Shown here: positions 1-7,246 of the stretch, one piece after another
Numbering within the stretch: position 1 is the first letter of the stretch
How the letters are laid out: each line of letters begins with the position of its first letter
Origin: Bacillota bacterium
GTDB taxonomy: Bacteria; Bacillota; Clostridia; Christensenellales; CAG-138
Direction: 5' to 3'
DNA length: 46,257 nucleotides
NCBI GenBank assembly: GCA_023395595.1
Contig: JAEWYO010000021.1
Location: 1-46,257, forward strand
Position numbers and translations under genes: made by a program
The notes under the pieces: generated by a model
What the model saw: the letters and a program-made list of their open reading frames with translations, nothing else
Databases searched by the model: none
Told to the model about the DNA's origin: nothing

Positions 1-502
1 CTGGCCCGGTGCCGCACATATCAAGCCGCGTGAGCTTCGGCAGCAACAGCAGAGAATCGGAAAACGCGGCGGCATCCGCCACCTTGTATTCGCGCAGATC
101 CAATTCTGTCACATCCGAGCGAACGTCGAGGTTTTCCAGCAACTGCACGTTCCAAACGAACGAAACGGCGGGATATGCCTGCACCAGCGCAATCTGGTCG
201 GCAAGCGAAAATGCCTGGTTTCCAAATTCGACTTGCGTCAGCGCGGGCAGGCGGGCGAGTTCGGCTTTCAACGTGGCGAGGGCAACGTCTTTCCCATTGA
301 GGTAGAGCTGTGTCGTGTCCACGGAATAGGATTCCCCGCCAATTGTCACAACACCGGTGGGTGTAACCGCAGGGGATTGCGCCGCGAGCGTTTCCGCTGA
401 GTGGTTCTCCGGCGCACAGGCGCAGGCAAGCAGCAGTGCGCAAAAACAAAGCGCAAGAGAGATGCGCTGGGAAGCTCTTCGGTAAAACGAGTTGCGAATC
501 AA
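1..502 (-). CDS. Lipoprotein with leucine-rich segment, 3' end beyond window
   Basis: This is the N-terminal part (about 167 residues) of an exported lipoprotein; the rest lies outside the window. The start is a TTG at 502-500. It is the only start codon after an in-frame TAA (517-515), and an AGGTGAT ribosome binding site sits just upstream. Residues 13-25 form a hydrophobic signal segment ending in LLLACAC, a lipobox. After a short Ser/Thr linker comes a VTIGGESYSVDTTQLYLNG segment, then leucine-spaced text (VTELDLREYKV, LPKLTRLDM) typical of leucine-rich-repeat proteins. I infer an LRR-type surface lipoprotein; ligand and role are unknown. It is followed in transcription order by nothing visible here. 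Confidence 0.75.
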   Translation of the reverse strand, partial: MIRNSFYRRASQRISLALCFCALLLACACAPENHSAETLAAQSPAVTPTGVVTIGGESYSVDTTQLYLNGKDVALATLKAELARLPALTQVEFGNQAFSLADQIALVQAYPAVSFVWNVQLLENLDVRSDVTELDLREYKVADAAAFSDSLLLLPKLTRLDMCGTGP

Positions 503-784
503 AACATCACCTACTTATTTGGAAGCTGCAATGGTATCGTTTGCGGCTTGTGCTGTCTTTTTCCGCTCGTAAGCCCAACGGTTCTTTTGGAAGAGAGCGG
601 CACAGAGTGCAAAGCGAGACGCTGAATTCTCTTGATTATACCAAGCAAGCTGACGAAAGCAAACGCGCGCGGGGCGAAGAGGCGAAAACACAATAGCTTC
701 TCTAGCAAAAAAATACACCGGTATTCGCTGACCGGTGCATTTTTGTTTGGAATCATAGTTGGATGCGTGGTTACGATGGGTGGA
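503..784. other. Intergenic stretch holding a terminator
   Basis: No credible gene is seen here. Small open frames on both strands lack ribosome binding sites and protein-like composition. The only clear element is the hairpin at 707-744, which ends the sugar transferase transcript read on the minus strand. Confidence 0.6.
707..744 (-). terminator. Intrinsic terminator after sugar transferase
   Basis: Read on the minus strand, a CACCGGT/ACCGGTG stem with an 8-nt loop is followed by a run of seven T. Read on the plus strand, the same hairpin has five T after it, so it may act weakly in both directions. Confidence 0.7.
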
Positions 785-2179
785 CTATTTCGCGACCTTC
801 TCTTGATTGATAATGCCGCCGAACACGGTGCGCAGGCAGATGCGCAGATCCAGCCAGAGTGACCAGTGCTCGATATACCAGATGTCGTGCTTGATGCGCT
901 CTTCAATCGAGGTGTCTCCGCGATAGCCGTTCACCTGTGCCCAGCCGGTGATACCGGGGCGGACAAGGTGCTTGAGCATATACAGCGGCACGGTCTCCTG
1001 AAATTGCTCCACATAGTGCGGAACCTCCGGACGCGGGCCGACGAGGCTCATATCCCCCTTGAGCACGTTAAAAAACTGCGGTAACTCGTCGATGCTGGTC
1101 TTGCGCATCAGGCTGCCAAAGCGCGTTTTGCGCGGGTCGTCGTTCTTCGTCCAGCCGGTCTTCTCGTCCGCGTTGACGCGCATGGAGCGGAACTTATACA
1201 TCTGAAATAGACGCTTGTTTTTGCCCACGCGCGTCTGCTTGAAGATGATCGGCCCCGGACTGGAGAGTTTGGTACCGATGGCGGCAAAGAGCATCACGGG
1301 GCTGGTGAGCGTGATGAAAACCAGCGCGGAAACGATGTCAAACACGCGTTTGACCATCGCGTTGCCGGGAAAATCCAGCGGAGTGGTGCGAAGGCTGAGC
1401 AGCTTGCAATCGCCGAGCACCTGCATGGTGGTGCTTGCGGGGATGTAGTCGTTGTAGTGCGGAATGATGGAGACCTTGGTGCCATATTTTTCGGTTGCGG
1501 CGATGATCTGCGGCAGTAGCGTCGCCTGCTCCAGCTCCAGTGCAACCACGACCTCATCGATGTCTGAAGAGGCGATCAGCTCGCTGCCGTGGTCTGACCA
1601 ATTGCCAAGACAGGGCAAACCGTCGATTGCGCTGCTGCTGCCGATATAGCCTTCGATGGTGTAGCCAAACTGCGGCGCGTTTTGAATTGTTTTGACATAT
1701 TTTCGCGCAAGCGCGCCGCTGCCGATGAGCACCACGTGCTTGAGGTTGTAGCCCCTGCTGCGATAGCGCGAGAGCACCGTGCGCACCAGCAGGCGCTTGG
1801 TGAGCACCAGCACGCTTGAGAGCGCAAAGAACAGCGCAAATGCCGCGCGGGAGAACTCCGTCAGGCGCAGGAGGTAAAAGAGCATACCGCCGCCAAGCAC
1901 CGTGACTGCGTTGACGATCAGCACCCACTTGACGTCGAACCCGAACGGCTTGCCGCGCACGGAATCGTATAGCTTGGCAAGCTGATAGCCAAACACGCTT
2001 GCTAGAGCAAATGTAAAGGCAAACAGAAACAGATTATGCGGATAGAGCGCCGGGTTTTGCGGGTCTTGCCGCACGACGAGCAGCCAAAAGCAGGTGGCGA
2101 TATAATACGACGCGCCAACGATGAAAAAGTCGATCAAACGATTGATCTGCGTGAATACACGCTGCCATTTTTTAATCAT
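785..2179 (-). CDS. Polyprenyl-phosphate hexose-1-phosphate transferase (WcaJ/WbaP-type)
   Basis: The protein (464 aa) should move a sugar-1-phosphate from a UDP-sugar to undecaprenyl phosphate, the first membrane step of exopolysaccharide or capsule assembly. Four N-terminal membrane helices lie within residues 10-115, then a Rossmann-like CoA-binding segment (GSGALARKYVKTI). A fifth hydrophobic segment follows (VFDIVSALVFITLTSPVMLF), then the bacterial sugar-transferase domain. That domain shows the family motifs PGPIIFKQTRVGKN, YKFRSM, the SIDELPQFFNVLKGDMSLVGPRP block with the catalytic Asp-Glu pair, and RPGITGWAQVNGYRG. I chose the ATG at 2179, which has AGGGTG upstream, over the ATG at 2197, which has no clear binding site. 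The sugar specificity cannot be read. It stands alone, with its own promoter and terminator. Confidence 0.9.
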   Translation of the reverse strand: MIKKWQRVFTQINRLIDFFIVGASYYIATCFWLLVVRQDPQNPALYPHNLFLFAFTFALASVFGYQLAKLYDSVRGKPFGFDVKWVLIVNAVTVLGGGMLFYLLRLTEFSRAAFALFFALSSVLVLTKRLLVRTVLSRYRSRGYNLKHVVLIGSGALARKYVKTIQNAPQFGYTIEGYIGSSSAIDGLPCLGNWSDHGSELIASSDIDEVVVALELEQATLLPQIIAATEKYGTKVSIIPHYNDYIPASTTMQVLGDCKLLSLRTTPLDFPGNAMVKRVFDIVSALVFITLTSPVMLFAAIGTKLSSPGPIIFKQTRVGKNKRLFQMYKFRSMRVNADEKTGWTKNDDPRKTRFGSLMRKTSIDELPQFFNVLKGDMSLVGPRPEVPHYVEQFQETVPLYMLKHLVRPGITGWAQVNGYRGDTSIEERIKHDIWYIEHWSLWLDLRICLRTVFGGIINQEKVAK

Positions 2180-2264
2180 GACACACCCTGTTTTCATTCA
2201 GATTTTTGCTTGCCCGTGCAAGGCGCCCGTAAGCGACACTGCGGCAACCAGTTCTCAGACTTTC

Positions 2265-2293
2265 ATCTTACGCAATTTGTGCTGTTGCGTCAA
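2265..2293 (-). promoter_or_regulatory. Sigma-A-type promoter for the sugar transferase
   Basis: On the minus strand, TTGACG (2293-2288) and TAAGAT (2270-2265) are separated by 17 bp. They lie 86 bp upstream of the chosen start. Confidence 0.55.
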
Positions 2294-2553
2294 CCGGATC
2301 GGAAAAAAACATCGATGAAGGTGTTGTATACTAGATGGCGCATATTCCAATTTCCATATATTTGCATGCGTGGATTATCGTTGACATTTTTGAACTTTGG
2401 ATTCATGATGATACAAAGAGCATATGTGCTGCACATCGAACAGAGTTTCCGTTTTCCTGCGATAAATCCTGCGTTTCTGATCAAACCGGTTACAATTTCA
2501 TTTGCGATTTTTGTTTCAGCATTCTTTCGTCAATTGTTTTGTGGAGGGAATTT
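2294..2553. other. Divergent intergenic region
   Basis: AT-rich stretch between the minus-strand sugar transferase and the plus-strand SH3 lipoprotein. It holds promoter-like elements facing both ways (2265-2293 and 2381-2409). The open frame extending upstream of 2554 is not coding: it lacks a binding site before 2554. Confidence 0.5.
2381..2409 (+). promoter_or_regulatory. Possible promoter for SH3 lipoprotein
   Basis: A perfect TTGACA (2381-2386) is followed after 17 bp by CATGAT (2404-2409), a 4/6 match to the -10 consensus. Confidence 0.4.
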
Positions 2554-3732
2554 ATGAGGCATATCACTCGGCGTATGATCGGTGTGTCACTTGCTTGTAT
2601 CCTGTTGCTTTCGTTGCTGCTGTTTGGCTGCGCGCAGGCGGTGCAGCCGTCATTTGAACAAACGCCCGATCCGGAACCCACGGATGTTCCGATTGAACTG
2701 CAAACCATCGAACCCACCGCCGCGCCGGAAGAAACGCCCGCGCCGGAGCAGACCGCGACCGCCGAGCCGACACCGATCCCGGAGCAGGAACCGACGGAGG
2801 AACCGGTGGTGGATTATGTGATCGCAAAGGGCTCCGTGCACAGCTCCAAGCTCAACGTGCGTTCCGGACCCGATACAAACACCAAAGTCGTCGATACGCT
2901 CTATCGCGAGGCACGGCTGCTGATTTTTGCGGTGGACGGGTATTGGCTCAAGGTTGAGGTGGTCGATTCGGGCACGGTCGGTTACGTCTATGGCAAATAT
3001 GTCGGGTTGGACGGCGCAAGCTTTTCCGGCTACGGCTTTGGGCTGACGCTGGACGACGCGCAGCTCTACAAGGATGCGACGGACAAGAGCGAGGTGGTCG
3101 GCGTCGTGCCGCGCAGCGCGGGCGTGACGATTCTCTATTCTGACAAAGTCACGGGCTACTACTGCGTCTCTGTGCATGATTCGCTCAAGGAAGGATTTAT
3201 CGCGCCGCTGTATATGAGCATCGTCGCCCGTGTGAAACCCAGCGACGGAAATTTTGAGGACAAGACGGGGTATATCAGCGGGAATCTGGTCAATATGCGT
3301 ACAGGCCCGGGCACGGGCTATCGCGTGATCGACAAGCTGACAAAGGGAACGGAGCTGGTTGTGCTCAGCGTCGGGATTGACTGGTATAAGATTCAGGTGA
3401 AGAACACCGGCATCTCCGGCTATGTATACGGCAAGTATGTCACCCAGAAGAATCCCGGTTCCACGCCCACGCCGGTGCCGCCCGCGCTGCCTGATCCGGG
3501 CGCGCGCGGCTTCATCAACGCAAACGGCGTGAATATCCGCAGCGGGCCCTCCGCCGACTATGAAAGCGTTGGCATTCTCAACAAAGGCGAACCGCTGGGC
3601 TACGAAGGGGCAAGCGGCAACTGGTTCAAGGTTTCCGCGCTCTACGCGCGGCTGGTTGGCTGGGTCTATGTGGACTTTATCGATTTCCCCGAACCGACAC
3701 CGACGCCTGAACTGACACCGCAGCCACGATAA
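2554..3732 (+). CDS. SH3b-repeat lipoprotein
   Basis: A 392-aa exported lipoprotein. The start at 2554 has GGAGGG six bases upstream. A signal segment ends in the lipobox LLLFGC. Next is a Pro/Glu/Thr-rich spacer of about 60 residues (PTPIPEQEPTEEP) that probably spans the cell wall. Three clear SH3b domains follow, each with the N-[VI]-R-[ST]-G-P signature (LNVRSGPDTNTKV, VNMRTGPGTGYRV, VNIRSGPSADYES) and a GYVYGKYV or GWVYVDFI end. A degenerate fourth copy sits between the first and second. Bacterial SH3b domains commonly bind peptidoglycan or act as targeting modules; no catalytic domain is visible. It is probably a cell-wall-bound accessory protein. Confidence 0.85.
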   Translation: MRHITRRMIGVSLACILLLSLLLFGCAQAVQPSFEQTPDPEPTDVPIELQTIEPTAAPEETPAPEQTATAEPTPIPEQEPTEEPVVDYVIAKGSVHSSKLNVRSGPDTNTKVVDTLYREARLLIFAVDGYWLKVEVVDSGTVGYVYGKYVGLDGASFSGYGFGLTLDDAQLYKDATDKSEVVGVVPRSAGVTILYSDKVTGYYCVSVHDSLKEGFIAPLYMSIVARVKPSDGNFEDKTGYISGNLVNMRTGPGTGYRVIDKLTKGTELVVLSVGIDWYKIQVKNTGISGYVYGKYVTQKNPGSTPTPVPPALPDPGARGFINANGVNIRSGPSADYESVGILNKGEPLGYEGASGNWFKVSALYARLVGWVYVDFIDFPEPTPTPELTPQPR

Positions 3733-3758
3733 AGCGAAATGCATCGCATGCAACACAC

Positions 3759-3795
3759 GAGAAAGGGTTTTCCGAAAGGGAACCCTTTCTCTTTG
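3759..3795 (+). terminator. Intrinsic terminator after SH3 lipoprotein
   Basis: GAGAAAGGGTT pairs perfectly with AACCCTTTCTC across an 11-nt loop and is followed by TTTG. Confidence 0.7.
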
Positions 3796-4029
3796 TGTGT
3801 CCTTGTTCGATTGGGAAGCGAGCGCTTCAGGGCACAAAGCTGCTTCGTACAAAATCCATTCAATAGGAAAAATTCGAACATTTTTTCTGGCTGATATTTG
3901 GAAAAAACACTCGCGATAGGGCTTTGGATGGAGTATGATAGTCTGGATATTGCGAAAAAGCGCGCCGAATGTGGGAATGAAGATGGAGCTAAGATGGAAT
4001 GCGGCGCAGCGTAAGAGGAGGTACATTTT

Positions 4030-4860
4030 TTGGATGCAACGTTAAAAAAGCGGTTGGAGCGCACGGCGCTTGAAATCCGCATCGGCGTGCTGGAGCAGAT
4101 GAAGGCACGCGGCTTTGGCCATGTTGGCGGCTCGCTGAGCATTGCGGACGCACTGGCGGTGCTCTATGGCAGCCAGATGCGTTTTGACCCGAAGAACCCG
4201 GACTGGGCGGAGCGCGATAAACTCGTCTGCTCCAAAGGGCACGCAGGCCCCGCGGTCTATTCCGCGCTGGCGAATGCGGGGTTCTTTCCTTATGAAATGC
4301 TCAAGACGCTCAACCAGCCCGGCACGAACCTTCCGAGCCATTGCGACCGCAACAAGACCCCCGGCGTGGACATGACCACGGGTTCTTTGGGTCAGGGCAC
4401 GAGCCTTGCCTGCGGTATGGCGCTGGGCGAGAAGCTCCGTGGACGTGACGCGCGGGTGTTTCTGATCGTTGGCGACGGTGAAGCGAACGAGGGTCAGGTT
4501 TGGGAAGCATGCATGTTTGCCTCCGCAAAAAAGCTCGGCAATCTCGTGCTGCTGCTGGATGTCAACGGAAAACAGCTCGACGGCTGCACCAAGGATATCT
4601 TGGACACGCTCGATCTGGCCGCAAAGGTTGAGGCGTTCGGTTTTGATACCGTCAGTATCGACGGAAACGACATCGAGGCGGTCTACAACGCGCTGGAGCG
4701 CACGAGAAACGGCGGGGACAAACCCTACGCCGTCGTGCTCAACACCATCAAGGGCAAAGGCGTTGCCGCGGTGGAGCAGGCAAAGAGCAACCACAGCATG
4801 GCGGTTTCGACCGAGCAATGGAACGAATGGCTGCTTTCGCTGACCGCGCAGCTGGACTAA
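4030..4860 (+). CDS. Transketolase, N-terminal (TPP-binding) subunit
   Basis: This 276-aa protein is the first half of a split transketolase. With its partner it moves two-carbon ketol units between sugar phosphates in the non-oxidative pentose phosphate pathway. Family features seen: FGHVGGSLSIADALAVLYG near the start, SKGHAGPAVYSAL, GSLGQGTSLACGMALG, and the thiamine-diphosphate/Mg motif GDGEANEGQVWEA followed by LDVNGKQLDG. The start is a TTG at 4030 with AGGAGGT eight bases upstream; the nearby ATG at 4034 is out of frame and closes at once. The gene lies 13 nt before the second subunit, so both are made from one message. It could supply carbon flow for the pentose genes downstream, but that is only context. 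Confidence 0.92.
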   Translation: MDATLKKRLERTALEIRIGVLEQMKARGFGHVGGSLSIADALAVLYGSQMRFDPKNPDWAERDKLVCSKGHAGPAVYSALANAGFFPYEMLKTLNQPGTNLPSHCDRNKTPGVDMTTGSLGQGTSLACGMALGEKLRGRDARVFLIVGDGEANEGQVWEACMFASAKKLGNLVLLLDVNGKQLDGCTKDILDTLDLAAKVEAFGFDTVSIDGNDIEAVYNALERTRNGGDKPYAVVLNTIKGKGVAAVEQAKSNHSMAVSTEQWNEWLLSLTAQLD

Positions 4861-4873
4861 GGAGGGAATGAAC

Positions 4874-5830
4874 ATGATGGATTTGATTTACGATGGAAGC
4901 ATGGATTCCCGCCTGTTTAAGGACATTCTGGGCAAGACCATCAAGGAACTCAGCGAACAGGACAGCGACTTTATCTATCTCGACGCGGATTTGATGAGCT
5001 GCATCGGCACCTGCGGCTGGGCGACGGAGCATCCGGAGCGCGGCATTAACTGCGGCATCTCCGAAGCGAACATGATCGGTGTTGCGTGCGGGCTCGCCGC
5101 GACCGGCTTTAAGCCCGTTGTGCATACGTTTGGCCCGTTTGCCTCCCGCCGCGTGTTTGATCAGGTGTTTCTCTCCGCGGGCTATGCGAAGAACGACATC
5201 ACGATCATCGGCACCGACCCGGGTGTCACGGCTGCGTTCAACGGCGGCACGCATATGCCCTTTGAAGACGTTGCGCTCTATCGCACGATTCCGACTGCGA
5301 CGATTATCGACATCACCGATGTTCCGATGCTCATCAGCGTGCTCAAGCAGTGCAAAGATCTGCCGGGTGTGAAATATATCCGCGTTGGCAGAAAGAACGC
5401 GGCAAAGATGTTTGCGGACGGAACGGAAACACCGATTGGCCCCGCGATCACACTGCGCGAGGGCAAGGATGTCGCAATCTTTGCTTGCGGCATCATGGTG
5501 CATGAAGCCATGCAGGCGGCAAACAAGCTTGCCGAGAGCGGAATCGAGGCGGCGGTGGTCAATTTCTTCACCATTAAGCCGCTGGATGTTGACGCAGTGA
5601 AGCAATATGCCAAGCAGTGCGGCAACATCGTTGTTGCGGAAAACCACAACAAGATCGGCGGTCTTTATAGCGCGGTTTGCGAAACCCTTGCGCGCGAGAA
5701 CACCGCAAAGATCGACGTGGTCGCGGTCAACGACGAGTATGGCGAGGTTGGCCCGCAGGATTATCTGCAGAAGCGATTCGGCTTGACGGCGGATCATATC
5801 GTTGAGACCGTCAAGGCATTGGTGAAATAA
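4874..5830 (+). CDS. Transketolase, C-terminal (pyrimidine-binding) subunit
   Basis: The 318-aa second half of the split transketolase. It carries the pyrimidine-binding domain with GISEANMIGVACGLAATGFKP, which holds the conserved Glu that activates thiamine diphosphate, and the GPFASRRVFDQV and NGGTHMPFEDVALYR blocks. A C-terminal transketolase domain starts near residue 190 (EGKDVAIFACGIMVHEAMQAA). Two ATGs are close together; 4874 is preferred because GGAGGG (4861-4866) is seven bases away, whereas the ATG at 4868 lies almost on top of it. It is co-transcribed with the N-terminal subunit. Confidence 0.92.
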   Translation: MMDLIYDGSMDSRLFKDILGKTIKELSEQDSDFIYLDADLMSCIGTCGWATEHPERGINCGISEANMIGVACGLAATGFKPVVHTFGPFASRRVFDQVFLSAGYAKNDITIIGTDPGVTAAFNGGTHMPFEDVALYRTIPTATIIDITDVPMLISVLKQCKDLPGVKYIRVGRKNAAKMFADGTETPIGPAITLREGKDVAIFACGIMVHEAMQAANKLAESGIEAAVVNFFTIKPLDVDAVKQYAKQCGNIVVAENHNKIGGLYSAVCETLARENTAKIDVVAVNDEYGEVGPQDYLQKRFGLTADHIVETVKALVK

Positions 5831-5855
5831 TCCAACCACAACACAACAAATGAAG

Positions 5856-5890
5856 AAAGAGGGGATGCAGATGATGTGTTCCCTCTTTTC
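5856..5890 (+). terminator. Probable terminator after transketolase pair
   Basis: AAAGAGGG (5856-5863) pairs with CCCTCTTT (5881-5888), ending in TTTTC. The T tract is short and partly inside the stem, so this is less certain than the others. Confidence 0.45.
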
Positions 5891-6007
5891 ATGTGCATTG
5901 CGTTTCTTTCCAGTGCGGATATATTGCGAAGAAGAGGAATTTCGCGTATTCTGGTTGTAACGGGTTTGTTACGCATAAAGTAGCAACCGACACAGGAGAA
6001 TACAAAG

Positions 6008-6283
6008 ATGGAGTTTCAAATCACCGACGGGCGGATTTATTATCGAAATGATCAGAACGAGGTGCTCGCGGAGGCAACATATTCCTATATGAATGGGAGT
6101 GTGGTGGACATTGATCACACCTATGTCAGCCCCGTTTTGCGCGGTCAGGGCATTGCGGGGAAGCTGATGGAAGCGCTCGCATCCGAGCTTCGCACAAAGG
6201 GCTTGAAAGCCACCGCCTCCTGCTCCTATGCGGACGCATGGCTCGAAAAGAACCGTGATCGATTCGGGGATGTCATCGCATGA
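6008..6283 (+). CDS. Small GNAT-fold N-acetyltransferase (YjdJ type)
   Basis: A 91-aa protein of the short GNAT group. Members have only the acetyl-CoA-binding core and are usually annotated as N-acetyltransferase domain proteins. The acetyl-CoA pyrophosphate-binding motif is clear in HTYVSPVLRGQGIAGKLMEALASELRTKG (R/Q-x-x-G-x-A form), followed by LKATASCSYADAWLEKN. The start at 6008 has AGGAGA eight bases upstream. It is monocistronic as far as can be seen. The substrate is unknown; many family members have no assigned target. Confidence 0.8.
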   Translation: MEFQITDGRIYYRNDQNEVLAEATYSYMNGSVVDIDHTYVSPVLRGQGIAGKLMEALASELRTKGLKATASCSYADAWLEKNRDRFGDVIA

Positions 6284-6618
6284 ATGCGTGCGCAGCTTGC
6301 GTCGGTACCAAATTATGCGGATTGATCAGGCGATCAACCGGGCGCGGGTGTGTATATGCACTCTGCGCACTATGTCCGATATAATATGAACGAATTTGAA
6401 ATTCGCGCGGTTTCATGCATCCAAACAGGCGTTTTTGGGTATGTATATGCACCCGATGTGTTGACAGCGTAATGCGTGCAATACTACAATCAGTTCAGGT
6501 TACATGGTGACCGATCTTTGGGTGAAACATACCGCTGAGAATTCATTTGTAACGGCCCTTGATTTTGGTTTTGTCCAATTTCACCCAGAGAAGGCCGGGA
6601 AAATCAGAGGTCTTTTGC
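6284..6618 (+). promoter_or_regulatory. Intergenic region with inverted repeat and a duplicated 11-mer
   Basis: No gene is seen. It holds an inverted repeat TTGATC-AGGC-GATCAA (6322-6337) and two copies of TGTATATGCAC (6351-6361 and 6442-6452). The second copy ends eight bases before the -35 box of the promoter at 6461. TGTAACGG occurs at 6548. Confidence 0.45.
6461..6490 (+). promoter_or_regulatory. Promoter for signal peptidase / NlpC-P60 unit
   Basis: Perfect TTGACA (6461-6466) and TACAAT (6485-6490) with an 18-bp spacer. Confidence 0.6.
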
Positions 6619-7194
6619 ATGCGGCAATCGGATCATTATGTGCCGGAAAACAATCCGGTAGATGACTGGGCGTATCTTGCGCCAGCGCGCGCGCGGCGCG
6701 GTTCCGGCGCGGGCAGGATTGTGTTATCCATCTTTGTCGTGCTGCTGCTGTTGACTGTGCTGGCGCTGCTCTATGTGCGCCAATACACCGTGACGGGTGA
6801 ATCGATGGAACCCACGCTGATGGCGGGAGATCGCGTATTCTATATCGGGTTTTCCGAGGCAAAGCGCGGTGATCTGGTGATCTTCGACGCGGGTGACCTC
6901 TACGGGCTGGTCATCAAGCGTGTGGCAGGACTGCCAGGGGATCGAATTGAAGTCACGGCGGACGGGCACCTGCTGCGAAACGGCGCGGCGGTGGATGAAG
7001 GCTATCTCATACCCGATTCGCTTGGCAACAGCGCGATGGCGGAAACGACTGTCGAGAGCGGAAAACTCTTCCTGCTGGGCGACAACCGCGCGGCTTCCAT
7101 CGACAGCCGTGATGTCAGGGTCGGTCAGGTCGCGCTCTCTTCTGTGCGCGGCGTGGTTACACGGATGCTGCGCAACACCGAACCGTCGCAATAA
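6619..7194 (+). CDS. lepB: Signal peptidase I
   Basis: A 191-aa membrane serine protease that cuts signal peptides from exported proteins. One N-terminal membrane anchor (residues 34-53) is followed by box B, TVTGESMEPTL, with the catalytic Ser near residue 62. The catalytic Lys is near 100 in LVIKRVAGLPGD, and the LLGDNRAASIDSRDVG box is present; all key residues are intact. I chose the ATG at 6619, with AGAGGT eight bases upstream, over an upstream ATG at 6559. The protein is short, like Gram-positive SipS-type enzymes. The next gene, 52 nt downstream, encodes a secreted hydrolase and may be co-transcribed with it. Confidence 0.93.
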   Translation: MRQSDHYVPENNPVDDWAYLAPARARRGSGAGRIVLSIFVVLLLLTVLALLYVRQYTVTGESMEPTLMAGDRVFYIGFSEAKRGDLVIFDAGDLYGLVIKRVAGLPGDRIEVTADGHLLRNGAAVDEGYLIPDSLGNSAMAETTVESGKLFLLGDNRAASIDSRDVRVGQVALSSVRGVVTRMLRNTEPSQ

Positions 7195-7246
7195 GAGCGT
7201 TCACTCGGATCACAAACGATTGCTGAAAAAGGAATCAAAGCTGAAC

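Noticed and set aside
2650..4026. Long reverse-strand open frame (458 codons) opposite the SH3 lipoprotein
   Set aside because: It is rich in Arg/His/Ala and lacks any family motif or ribosome binding site, while the plus strand encodes clear SH3b domains. It is a shadow caused by GC-rich codon use.
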